The notes under the pieces are model-generated. The model saw only the letters and a program-made list of their open reading frames with translations. It made no database searches and was not told the DNA's origin. Positions 5,449 to 13,340 of a stretch of DNA of 13,763 nt are shown in pieces; within the stretch, counting starts at the first letter, position 1, and every line of letters begins with the position of its first letter. The position numbers and the translations under genes were made by a program. Source of the stretch: an uncultured Methanobrevibacter sp. (GTDB taxonomy: Archaea > Methanobacteriota > Methanobacteria > Methanobacteriales > Methanobacteriaceae); contig NZ_ONER01000045.1 in the NCBI RefSeq assembly GCF_900316895.1, forward strand, positions 1 to 13,763. Direction: 5' to 3'.

Positions 5449-6546
5449 TTAATCCAGCTTTTCGGCAAGCTTGAGTGCCTCATCGATTACCTGCCACATG
5501 TCGAAGTACTGATACATTCCAAGCCTTCCTCCGAAGATGACGTTTCCTTCGCTTTCGGCCAGTTCCTGGTATTTTTCAAACAATTTGGAGTTCTTCTCGT
5601 CATTCATTGGGTAATAGGCCTCCTCTCCCTTGGACCAGGTTTTAGGGTATTCCCTTGTGATTATGGTCTTTGGGGACTCGGAGGATTCGAAGTGCTTGTG
5701 CTCAATGATTCGTGTGAAAGGGGTTTCTGCGTCGGTATAGTTTATGACGGCATTTCCCTGGTAGTTTTCCATATCGAGGGTTTCGAACTCAAAGTCAAGC
5801 CCACGGTATTCGAGCTCTCCGTAGCAGTAGTCGAAGTACTGGTCAATCATTCCTGTGAATATGATTTTGTCGGCCATGCCCATCCATTTGTCCCTGTCGT
5901 CGAAAAAGTCTGTGTCGAGTCTGACCTCAATGCCTTCAAGCATCTTTTCAATGATTGCGGTGTATCCTCCGATAGGTATTCCCTGGTAGAGGTCATTGAA
6001 GTAGTTGTTGTCGAATGTGTACCTTACGGGCAGTCTCTTTATGATGAATGCCGGAAGGTCCCTGCAGTCACGTCCCCACTGTTTTTCGGTGTATCCCTTG
6101 ACGAGCTTTTCGTAGATGTCCTTTCCGATAAGGGATATTGCCTGCTCCTCAAGGTTTTTCGGGTTTTCAATCTTGAATTCGGCCTTCTGCTCCTCAATTT
6201 TTGCCTTTGCCTCCTGAGGGGTCTTCACTCCCCACATCTGGTAGAATGTGTTCATGTTGAAGGGCAGGTTGTAGAGTTCGCCCTTGTAGTTGGCCACAGG
6301 TGAGTTTGTGTAGCGGTTAAAATCGGCAAACTGGTTTATGTAGTCCCACACTTGTCTGTTGTTTGTATGGAAGATGTGTGCGCCGTATTTGTGGACGTTG
6401 ATGTTTTCCGTTTTTTCGGTGTATACATTTCCGCCGATGTGGTCCCTTTTTTCTATTACGAGACATTTTTTTCCTTTCTTGGTCATTTCATATGCTATAA
6501 TGGAGCCGAAAAGGCCTGATCCGACAATCAAATAATCATAATTCAT
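5449..6546 (-). CDS. glf: UDP-galactopyranose mutase
   Basis: Glf is a flavoenzyme that interconverts UDP-galactopyranose and UDP-galactofuranose, the donor for galactofuranose in surface glycans. The 365 residues fit the family. Visible features are the FAD-binding GSGLFG (9-14), EKRDHIGGN (32-40), GAHIFHT (55-61), KQWGRD (155-160), the RLPVR arginine motif (171-175), YQGIPIGGYT (187-196), and the C-terminal GGRLGMYQYFDMW (about 339-351). I start at ATG 6546 because the Rossmann strand follows at once and GGAG lies eight bases upstream. An in-frame ATG at 6606 would add 20 residues with no family counterpart. It is more GC-rich than the two-gene pair downstream. It is transcribed divergently from the giant adhesin, with 186 bases between starts. 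It may supply sugar for glycosylating surface proteins such as that one (inference). Confidence 0.95.
   Translation of the reverse strand: MNYDYLIVGSGLFGSIIAYEMTKKGKKCLVIEKRDHIGGNVYTEKTENINVHKYGAHIFHTNNRQVWDYINQFADFNRYTNSPVANYKGELYNLPFNMNTFYQMWGVKTPQEAKAKIEEQKAEFKIENPKNLEEQAISLIGKDIYEKLVKGYTEKQWGRDCRDLPAFIIKRLPVRYTFDNNYFNDLYQGIPIGGYTAIIEKMLEGIEVRLDTDFFDDRDKWMGMADKIIFTGMIDQYFDYCYGELEYRGLDFEFETLDMENYQGNAVINYTDAETPFTRIIEHKHFESSESPKTIITREYPKTWSKGEEAYYPMNDEKNSKLFEKYQELAESEGNVIFGGRLGMYQYFDMWQVIDEALKLAEKLD
5455..5526 (+). repeat. Direct repeat, copy 2 (inside intact glf)
   Basis: The right copy of the repeat described at 4497-4568 forms the last codons of the intact glf, read on the minus strand. 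Here the protein ends AEKLD, while in copy 1 it continues for eight other residues after the shared AEKL. Confidence 0.85.
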
Positions 6547-6646
6547 GTTAATTCTCCGGATTATATCTTTGTTTTTAATGCTATTTAAAATGATATTTGA
6601 TTTCAAATGTTTAAAATCATTCAGTTCATGAATTTTTTGCTGTTGA

Positions 6647-6658
6647 AAGCAATTGCTT
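6647..6658. promoter_or_regulatory. 12-bp perfect palindrome upstream of the adhesin TATA box
   Basis: AAGCAATTGCTT reads the same on both strands and ends eight bases before the TATA region at 6666-6683. In archaea this position, next to the TFB recognition element, is used by activators and repressors. It lies in the shared region between glf and the adhesin, so it could act on either gene. No regulator is identified. Confidence 0.35.
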
Positions 6659-6665
6659 GAAACAA

Positions 6666-6683
6666 CTTATATACTTATATATA
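6666..6683 (+). promoter_or_regulatory. TATA-box region of the adhesin gene
   Basis: CTTATATACTTATATATA contains two overlapping TATA-like boxes centred 55-65 bases before the ATG at 6733. Transcription would start near 6692-6708. The ribosome binding site is poor (AGGGTTGT about eight bases before the ATG). Confidence 0.6.
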
Positions 6684-6732
6684 CAGAATAAATATCAATA
6701 GGCTAAAAATCATAAAATTAGGGTTGTAATTT

Positions 6733-9700
6733 ATGAAACTTAAAAAAATACTGATAATGACGATATTTGTTCTGATTTTAACAATTGGGGCCGTCAGCGC
6801 ATCAGATGATAATCAAACGTCAGATGAACTGGCTGTCGATGACAATACTGAAATAGAAACATTGGATGAACATGCTGGCGATGTAAAAGACGATAGTGTC
6901 TTGAGCATGGATGATGAGGATGAAAAATTGGCAGTGGGAACGGAGGATCCGTCTATGACCGTCTCAACAGAGGATATAATGGAGGGAGAGCCTGCCGTAA
7001 TAAATGTATCTCTTGAAAGTGATGCAACAGGAAGTATTACTGTACAGGTAAACAATCGTACCTTTCTTGCGGATATCGTGTCAGGGTCAGCTTCCCTGGC
7101 TGTCTCTAATTTGGGCCCTGGAACTTACCAGTTCCAAGTCACATATTCGGGAGATGATAACTACGCATCCGTTACTGTCCCCTGTACTGTGAATGTCATG
7201 CCGGACACTACATTTGAAAAACTCAAAAAGCTGATTGATGATGACGTAACCGGCGAGATTACGCTTGACAGGGACTATCATGGCAATTCAAGCGAAATCG
7301 TAATTTCAAAGACCATCACAATAAACGGTAACGGACACACCCTGAACGCCCACGGTGTGTCAAGGATATTCCATATTACTGCAGGTAGTGTTGTCATCAA
7401 CAATCTGACATTTGTCAACGGTTTCACGGATTCTGATGGTGGTGCTGTTTATTTTGATTTAGGTTCGACAGGTATTGTGACAGATTGTAATTTTACTAAT
7501 AACTCTGCTGATGAAGATGGTGGAGCAGTATATGTTAAAGGTTTAGACTGTAAAATATATAATTCCACTTTCACAGATAACACCGCAGGAGATGATGGTG
7601 GTGCAATCCTCTGGGAAGGTGCAAGAGGTTTAATATATAATTCCACTTTTACAAGCAATAGGGGTGTAGGTAGGAATGGTGCTCATTCTAGTGGTGGTGC
7701 AATCAACCTTGTCGGTGATTATTCAGTTGTTGAAAAATCCAAATTTGATGGAAACACTGCAGATATAAACGGTGGTTCTATATATGCTTCAGGTAATTAT
7801 GTTAACATTACCGATTCCACATTCACTAATTCTAATGTTACTCATACTAAAGAAAATGATTATGCGCATGGTGGAGGTGCAATATATATTGAAGGTCATG
7901 ACACCAATATTATAAATTCCACATTTAATCAAACTAATGCAAGAGTAGGTGGAGTTATTTATGTACAAGGTGCTCTTGCTGCAATTATTGATTCCACAAT
8001 CACTAACAGTTATGCAGTAACCGGTGGTGCAGTATATATTAATGGTCAACATGCATCTGTCATCAACTCATCATTCACCAACACTGATGCAAAAACCACA
8101 AACACTTTCGTTACTGATAATAAGGGTGGTGCAATATATATTCTTGGTAATTATACTACTATTGAAGGTTCCAATTTCACTAGGGCATCCGCTTATCAAG
8201 GTGGTATTCTTTACCTGCAAGGCCAATACTGTAATGTCATTAACTCCTCATTAGACCATGGTTATTCCTATCATGATGGGGGTGCTTACTATTCCACAGG
8301 TACAGATTCTAATGTTACTGGTTCCAACTTCACAAACAACACTGCCGGTGAAAACGGTGGTGCTGTATACTCTACCGGTTCATACTGTATTGTATCTAAT
8401 TCTAACTTTACAGATAACTTGGCGGAGTTGAGTGGAGGTGCTCTTTATTGGTATGGTGGAACTAATTCTAAATATAATACTGTTGATGGTTGTATATTCA
8501 CAAATAACACTGCACACGGCAGCGCTGCTGATACTAGTATTACAAGAGGTGGTGGCGCTATTTATTGGTCTGAAGGTGGACAATATGATACTATTAAAAA
8601 TTCTTATTTCTATTATAATTCCGTTCAATCCACTATTAATCAGAAAGTGAGTGGGGGAGCTGTTTTATGGGATAAAAGTTATCATGCATTGGTTGATAAC
8701 TGTATTTTTGTAGGCAATTTCGTCACCACTGATGGTGATGGAGGAGGTAGTGGACCCTCAGGAGTTTGGGCTCAAGGAGGAGCCATGTATTTAAGAACAA
8801 ATGCCAATTATACTGTAAGAAATTGTCTATTTGAGAATTGTTCTTCATCTAAGGAAGCCGGTGCACTGTATATACAGGGACTTACATCTGGCAATACTCC
8901 TATGATTTTCCTTGAAAATTCAGTATTCATAAATAACGTTGCTCAGGCTAAAGGTAACTCTAACATCAATGGTGGAGGTGCAATTCAGGTTAAACAATGT
9001 GCTAATATTGAATTCAACAATCTTACATTTGTAAACAACTCTGCTAATAAGGGTGGAGGTCTATGTGTCTTGGACAGTGTCAATAATTTAGTAGTAAACG
9101 GTGCTACTTTTGATGGCAATAAAGCTTCCAGCAGAGGTGGAGGAATCTATGCTAGTGATGATTTTACTGCGAATAATATCACATTTTCCAATTGTGAGGC
9201 TACAGATGCTGGTGGTGCTGTTTATGTCGCAGGAAACTCAGCGAAGTCAATAATTCAGGATTCAACATTTACAAATTCACGTGCAAAAAATGGCGGTGCA
9301 GTATACTGGGGTGGTGCTAATGGAATCATAATCAATTCCCTATTTGACAACAACACTGCTGATGAAAACGGTGGAGCGGTATGCTGGTCAGGGGACAACG
9401 GAAGAATAACCGATTCCACATTCTCCAACAACACTGCCGGTGAAAATGCTGGGGCCATATTCTGGGTAGGTTACAACGGAAACATATCTGGCTCCATATT
9501 TTTAGATAACGCTGCAAATTATTATGGTGGAGCCATATGCTGGGGTGGTGCTAATGGAATCATAATCAATTCCATATTTGACAACAACACTGCTGGTGAA
9601 AATGGTGGAGCCATATTCTGGGAAGGTGACAACGGAACTATAACCGATTCCATATTTGACAACAACACTGCGGGTCAAGATGGTGGAGCCATATATTCTT

Positions 9701-11475
9701 CCTTTAATGTAGAAATTAGGCATTCCCATTTTACAGACAATGCAGCAACTGATTCTGGTGGAGCGATTTACAATTGCAGTTATGAAGACTGTACATTTGA
9801 AGCAAACAGCCAACCGCAATTCTACCCACTCAGGGACACACCAATGACAATTACGGTTGAGGTTAAAGAAGACATTATAGTGATTGTTACTCTTCCAAGC
9901 GACGCTACAGGAAACGTAACCGTAACCGGCTCAATTATATTTTCTACTACGACAGCACCCATTATAAACGGATCATGCATCATACCTGCTCAGGTTTTGT
10001 CTTCAGGTGAATATGAAATCAGAGCAACATATGATGGAGATGAAAGTTATCTGGCCAATTCCACTGCCGTAAACATCACCGTATCAAAAACTGTGCCGGA
10101 CATAACCGTGAAAACCGGCAATATCGAATACGGTGAGGCCAAAAGCATCGATGTCAGCCTTCCGGGCGATGCAACAGGAAATGTTGAATTCACACTATTT
10201 AAGGATGATTCACAATTTATAGAGAGCAAAAATTTAACTGTAAGCGGAGGAACTGTGTCATACGCTCTTCTAATGCTCAATGTTGGAAGATACACACTCA
10301 AAACAAGATATTCCGGGGATTCCAGATACGAAATTAAGGAAGCAAACACTACATTCTATGTCTCTCCAAAGATAAACATAACTCCTGACGTCATCATCGA
10401 CGAAGAAGGAGTAATCACAATGGAACTGGGTAATGTCACCGGAAGCATATGGGTGTATTTGGATGGCCTAGAGGACGGAAGCAAAACAATCAAAAATGGA
10501 AGAATCACATATTACTTGTCTACAGATGAATTGACTGTTGGAAACCACAGCATACACTTCCAATACTCAGGAACTGACTTTGATGAAAACGTTTTCAACT
10601 ACTGGAACGAAACCACAGGCTCATACGAGCCGATTCTCTATCCATTCTGCATACACAAGAAACAGTCAGAATCCGAAGCCGAAACAAAAGGAGATATTCT
10701 GGAGGTCATTTTGGAAGACGACAAGGGAATTGTGCTTGAAAATGCAACAGGAAACATAGAATTCACCATCCTAAACCAGTTCACAGGTGAGGTCACAAAA
10801 ATCGTCGTTGAAATCGTAAACGGTATTGCCAATCTTGACATTTCCAGATTCAAGGACGGAAACTACATCATCTCATGGTATTATGCAGGTGACGACAAGC
10901 ATGCCCCTATGTCAGATACAATGGTGCTTGAAATAAATCACAAGGTTTCAAGAATCACAGCCGGCGATTTAAGCACACTCTATACATCTTCACAGGCATA
11001 TTCGGTCAGGGTGTATGGAAGCGATGGAAAAGCAATAAGCGGTGTGCCTGTAACCTTTTTGATAAACAACAAGGCATTCAAAACAGTAAAAACTGATAAG
11101 AACGGTGTTGCAAGCGTTGCAATCACACAAAAGCCTGGAACATACAAAATCACAGCAAAATCCCGGGCAGTATCAGTTACCAAAAAGCTGACTGTAAAGC
11201 ACATCTTGTCCGTTAAAAAGATTAAGATAAAGCGCACAGCCAAAAAAATCACAATAAAGGCAACCCTCAAGAAGGTCAACGGAAAATACCTGAAGAGAAA
11301 AACGATCAAATTCAGATTCAACGGCAAGAAATACACCGCAAAGACCAACAAGAAGGGCGTCGCCAAGATTACCGTCAGGAAAAATGTCTTGAAAAAGCTT
11401 AAGAAAGGCAAAAAGGTAACTTATCAGGCTACATACCTGAAAGACACTGTGAAAAAATCAGTTAAAGTAAAATAG
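6733..11475 (+). CDS. Adhesin-like giant secreted protein with beta-helix rungs and Ig-like domains
   Basis: This 1580-residue surface protein is of the methanogen adhesin-like type. A signal peptide (about 1-23, ending VSA) is followed by an Asp/Glu-rich stretch (24-70) and an Ig-like domain (about 72-155). A right-handed parallel beta-helix (about 165-1015) is built from 24-27 residue rungs of the form NNTAxxxGGAIYxxGxxxxIxxSxF. Four or five further Ig-like domains follow (about 1033-1118, 1120-1213, 1214-1310, 1317-1404, 1405-1491), most with DATGN and Y-GD-Y loops. A lysine-rich tail of about 90 residues has no transmembrane anchor and may hold the protein to the pseudomurein wall by charge (inference). 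Many NxS/T sites suggest N-glycosylation. Likely roles are attachment to host or partner microbes, but no ligand is known. The reading frame is intact. ATG 6733 is fixed by the signal peptide. Confidence 0.92.
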   Translation: MKLKKILIMTIFVLILTIGAVSASDDNQTSDELAVDDNTEIETLDEHAGDVKDDSVLSMDDEDEKLAVGTEDPSMTVSTEDIMEGEPAVINVSLESDATGSITVQVNNRTFLADIVSGSASLAVSNLGPGTYQFQVTYSGDDNYASVTVPCTVNVMPDTTFEKLKKLIDDDVTGEITLDRDYHGNSSEIVISKTITINGNGHTLNAHGVSRIFHITAGSVVINNLTFVNGFTDSDGGAVYFDLGSTGIVTDCNFTNNSADEDGGAVYVKGLDCKIYNSTFTDNTAGDDGGAILWEGARGLIYNSTFTSNRGVGRNGAHSSGGAINLVGDYSVVEKSKFDGNTADINGGSIYASGNYVNITDSTFTNSNVTHTKENDYAHGGGAIYIEGHDTNIINSTFNQTNARVGGVIYVQGALAAIIDSTITNSYAVTGGAVYINGQHASVINSSFTNTDAKTTNTFVTDNKGGAIYILGNYTTIEGSNFTRASAYQGGILYLQGQYCNVINSSLDHGYSYHDGGAYYSTGTDSNVTGSNFTNNTAGENGGAVYSTGSYCIVSNSNFTDNLAELSGGALYWYGGTNSKYNTVDGCIFTNNTAHGSAADTSITRGGGAIYWSEGGQYDTIKNSYFYYNSVQSTINQKVSGGAVLWDKSYHALVDNCIFVGNFVTTDGDGGGSGPSGVWAQGGAMYLRTNANYTVRNCLFENCSSSKEAGALYIQGLTSGNTPMIFLENSVFINNVAQAKGNSNINGGGAIQVKQCANIEFNNLTFVNNSANKGGGLCVLDSVNNLVVNGATFDGNKASSRGGGIYASDDFTANNITFSNCEATDAGGAVYVAGNSAKSIIQDSTFTNSRAKNGGAVYWGGANGIIINSLFDNNTADENGGAVCWSGDNGRITDSTFSNNTAGENAGAIFWVGYNGNISGSIFLDNAANYYGGAICWGGANGIIINSIFDNNTAGENGGAIFWEGDNGTITDSIFDNNTAGQDGGAIYSSFNVEIRHSHFTDNAATDSGGAIYNCSYEDCTFEANSQPQFYPLRDTPMTITVEVKEDIIVIVTLPSDATGNVTVTGSIIFSTTTAPIINGSCIIPAQVLSSGEYEIRATYDGDESYLANSTAVNITVSKTVPDITVKTGNIEYGEAKSIDVSLPGDATGNVEFTLFKDDSQFIESKNLTVSGGTVSYALLMLNVGRYTLKTRYSGDSRYEIKEANTTFYVSPKINITPDVIIDEEGVITMELGNVTGSIWVYLDGLEDGSKTIKNGRITYYLSTDELTVGNHSIHFQYSGTDFDENVFNYWNETTGSYEPILYPFCIHKKQSESEAETKGDILEVILEDDKGIVLENATGNIEFTILNQFTGEVTKIVVEIVNGIANLDISRFKDGNYIISWYYAGDDKHAPMSDTMVLEINHKVSRITAGDLSTLYTSSQAYSVRVYGSDGKAISGVPVTFLINNKAFKTVKTDKNGVASVAITQKPGTYKITAKSRAVSVTKKLTVKHILSVKKIKIKRTAKKITIKATLKKVNGKYLKRKTIKFRFNGKKYTAKTNKKGVAKITVRKNVLKKLKKGKKVTYQATYLKDTVKKSVKVK
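9307..9366 (+). repeat. Internal repeat in the adhesin, copy 1
   Basis: Starting with TGGGGTGGTGCTAATGG, this sequence recurs almost base for base 234 bases downstream at 9541. Bases 9307-9339 are identical to 9541-9573; then one mismatch and another 21 matching bases. 234 bases is 78 residues, or three 26-residue beta-helix rungs. Confidence 0.85.
9541..9600 (+). repeat. Internal repeat in the adhesin, copy 2
   Basis: This is the second copy of the unit at 9307, offset by exactly 234 bases. Similarity continues in weaker form through the following rungs (ACAACGGAA, AACCGATTCCA, ACAACACTGC), consistent with a recent in-frame duplication of three rungs. Confidence 0.85.
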
Positions 11476-11496
11476 GAAGTTAATCTTCCTTTTTTC
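11474..11496 (+). terminator. Hairpin plus T-run terminator of the adhesin gene
   Basis: AGGAAG (11474-11479, overlapping the stop codon) pairs with CTTCCT (11485-11490) around the loop TTAAT. TTTTT follows at once and a second T-run begins a few bases later. It is compact and placed directly at the gene end, so it is a convincing terminator. Confidence 0.75.
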
Positions 11497-11590
11497 TATT
11501 TTTTTGATGCATGAAATCATCAGGGATTTGATGTTTTCAATTAAAAAGTTTTTTTAAATAGGAAGTACAAAATAGTATTATTATAATTTA

Positions 11591-11609
11591 AAAAACGTTT
11601 TTATAACAT
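11591..11609 (+). promoter_or_regulatory. Promoter of metK with overlapping palindrome
   Basis: AAAAACGTTTTT (11591-11602) is a perfect 12-bp palindrome whose right half runs into the likely TATA box TTTTTATAACAT (11598-11609). A factor bound there would compete with TBP. The ATG is at 11669, giving a leader of about 35 bases. The palindrome is of simple composition, so chance is possible. Confidence 0.4.
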
Positions 11610-11668
11610 AAAATTTAAATTAAGTTAAGAGCTATCCTAACGTTTAAAAAATTATTTCACGTGATATT

Positions 11669-12844
11669 ATGAGTAAAGTACATAGAACATTCACATCAGA
11701 ATCAGTAACACAGGGACACCCTGACAAGGTTGCTGACATCATATCTGATGCAATATTGGATGCATACATGGCAGGAGACAAGAATTCCCATGTTGCATGT
11801 GAAACTTGTGTAACAACAGATTTCTGTATGGTATTCGGTGAGATTACCTCAAATACCGAGTTATCAAAGGAAGATATTGAAAAGATTATAAGGGATACTA
11901 TCATTGAAATCGGCTATGACAAGCCTGAACTTGAATTTGACGGAAATACCTGTAAGGTTGCAAACAGGCTCCACGCACAGTCCCAGGACATCAACCAGGG
12001 AGTTGACAGGGGAGATGAGGAAACCGGTGCAGGAGACCAGGGTATGATGTTCGGGTTTGCAACAAACGAGACAGAATCACTCATGCCTTATCCGATTGAT
12101 TTGGCCCGTAAACTTACCAATAAATTGACTGAATTGAGGGAAAGCGGAGAAATTCCTTATTTAAGACCTGACGGAAAGGCACAGGTTTCAGTCAACTATG
12201 ATGAGGATGGAAATGTCATTTCACTTGACGCAGTTGTGTTGTCAACCCAGCATGACGAGACAGTTTCCGACGACCAGGAAACCCTTAAAAAAGACATCCG
12301 CGAAAAGCTCTTCAAGGCAGTCATACCTGAAGGCCTTATTACAGAGGATACAAAAGAGCACATCAACCCTACAGGCAAGTTCGAAATCGGAGGCCCTCAC
12401 GGGGACGCAGGACTTACCGGACGTAAGATCATTGTCGACACCTACGGAGGATATGCACGCCACGGTGGAGGAGCATTTTCAGGAAAAGACTGTACCAAAG
12501 TGGACAGAAGCGCATGCTACATGGCAAGATACATCGCCAAAAACATCGTTGCAAGCGGACTTGCTGAAAAATGTGAAATCCAATTGTCCTATGCAATAGG
12601 CGTTGCCGAACCTACATCCGTCATGGTGGACACCTTCGGAACCGCCGCCGACATAGGTGATGTGAAATTCGAACAAATCGTACGTGACAACTTCAGGCTC
12701 ACTCCTGACGGAATCATCGAAACCCTTGGCTTGAGGGACACCACCTACAAGCAGACCGCAAAATACGGTCACTTCGGTATCGAAGGCCTTCCTTGGGAGA
12801 AAACCGACAAGGTCGACGATTTGAAAAAATACATCAAATCTTAA
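11669..12844 (+). CDS. metK: S-adenosylmethionine synthetase, bacterial-type MetK
   Basis: The enzyme makes S-adenosylmethionine from methionine and ATP in the cytoplasm. The 391 residues carry the bacterial/eukaryotic MetK signatures: GHPDK (16-20), GAGDQGMMFGFA (120-131), RPDGKAQVSV (166-175), GGPHGDAGLTGRK (241-253) and GGGAFSGKD (266-274). Length and order are normal and the frame is intact. The divergent archaeal SAM synthetase lacks this arrangement. A bacterial-type copy in an archaeon therefore suggests old horizontal gain, though codon use looks like its neighbours. The ATG at 11669 follows GTGAT (11661-11665), a GGTGAT-like site within CACGTGATATT. It appears monocistronic, with its own promoter and terminator. 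One variation from the common motif is His in GGPHGD, where Met is usual. Confidence 0.95.
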   Translation: MSKVHRTFTSESVTQGHPDKVADIISDAILDAYMAGDKNSHVACETCVTTDFCMVFGEITSNTELSKEDIEKIIRDTIIEIGYDKPELEFDGNTCKVANRLHAQSQDINQGVDRGDEETGAGDQGMMFGFATNETESLMPYPIDLARKLTNKLTELRESGEIPYLRPDGKAQVSVNYDEDGNVISLDAVVLSTQHDETVSDDQETLKKDIREKLFKAVIPEGLITEDTKEHINPTGKFEIGGPHGDAGLTGRKIIVDTYGGYARHGGGAFSGKDCTKVDRSACYMARYIAKNIVASGLAEKCEIQLSYAIGVAEPTSVMVDTFGTAADIGDVKFEQIVRDNFRLTPDGIIETLGLRDTTYKQTAKYGHFGIEGLPWEKTDKVDDLKKYIKS

Positions 12845-12857
12845 AATCCTTTCAGGA

Positions 12858-12894
12858 CTTGCTCTTTTTGAGCAGGTTCAACACTATTTTTTTT
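12858..12894 (+). terminator. Terminator of metK
   Basis: CTTGCTC (12858-12864) pairs with GAGCAGG (12870-12876) around TTTTT, with one wobble pair. A run of eight T follows at 12887-12894. It lies 14 bases after the metK stop. Confidence 0.65.
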
Positions 12895-13340
12895 AATAAT
12901 CTTTAATTGAATAGTAATCACTATTCAGTGGACATATTTAGCTTATTTTGTAATTTAATATTATCAACAAAGAACATTAATGGTTATTTTTGAGAATTTA
13001 TGTAATGGCATTACTTCTTCAATAGGTTTGCAACAAATCTGTCGAAACTCCTCTTGAAATTGGCATTTATAAGTAAGTATATCAGTACTATCAAGTTAAG
13101 AAATTTTTCTGATTTTTATTTTTATTTTTATTTATCCTGATTTTTTATTTTGTTAATTTTTGTTTATTTTACTCATTTATGCGCGTTATTATTTTAATTT
13201 TATTTAATTAAGTGTAAATTTACTTATATCTACTTTTAAGTATTATTAATAGTTAATATTAAATATTATTAGATATAAAGTATTATTATCTAATAATATT
13301 AGTTTTTATTTGAGAATTGTTGTTTTTAGGGGGATTTTTG
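12895..13340. other. AT-rich gap before the transposase-like ORF
   Basis: About 450 bases hold no plausible coding frame. Visible structures are a 13-base palindrome at 13002-13014 (GTAATG-G-CATTAC) and a 14-bp inverted repeat at 13262-13300. The rest is T-rich upstream of about 13200 and TAATATT-type beyond. The composition looks like degraded or mobile-element-associated DNA. Confidence 0.5.
13262..13300. repeat. 14-bp perfect inverted repeat
   Basis: AATATTATTAGATA at 13262-13275 is matched exactly by TATCTAATAATATT at 13287-13300, separated by 11 bases. It ends 40 bases before the ATG of the transposase-like ORF. It could be an operator, a terminator-like stem or the edge of an insertion sequence. 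The low complexity weakens the case. Confidence 0.5.

Noticed and set aside
5443..6303. 286-codon plus-strand frame opposite glf
   Set aside because: It is a shadow of glf. The minus-strand Glf motifs are complete, and the plus-strand translation has no family resemblance.
6547..6606. 20-residue N-terminal extension of Glf from the upstream ATG at 6606
   Set aside because: The Glf family begins at the Rossmann strand. ATG 6546 has GGAG at the right distance, and the extension would overlap the likely promoter.
7430..9800. Regularly spaced repeats that could be taken for a CRISPR-like array
   Set aside because: The repeats are in frame, translate to GGAIY-type beta-helix rungs, vary at silent sites and are not separated by unique spacers.
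11606..11668. SAM-sensing riboswitch in the metK leader
   Set aside because: The leader is only some 35-60 bases of A and T with no stems or conserved core; SAM riboswitches need far more structure.
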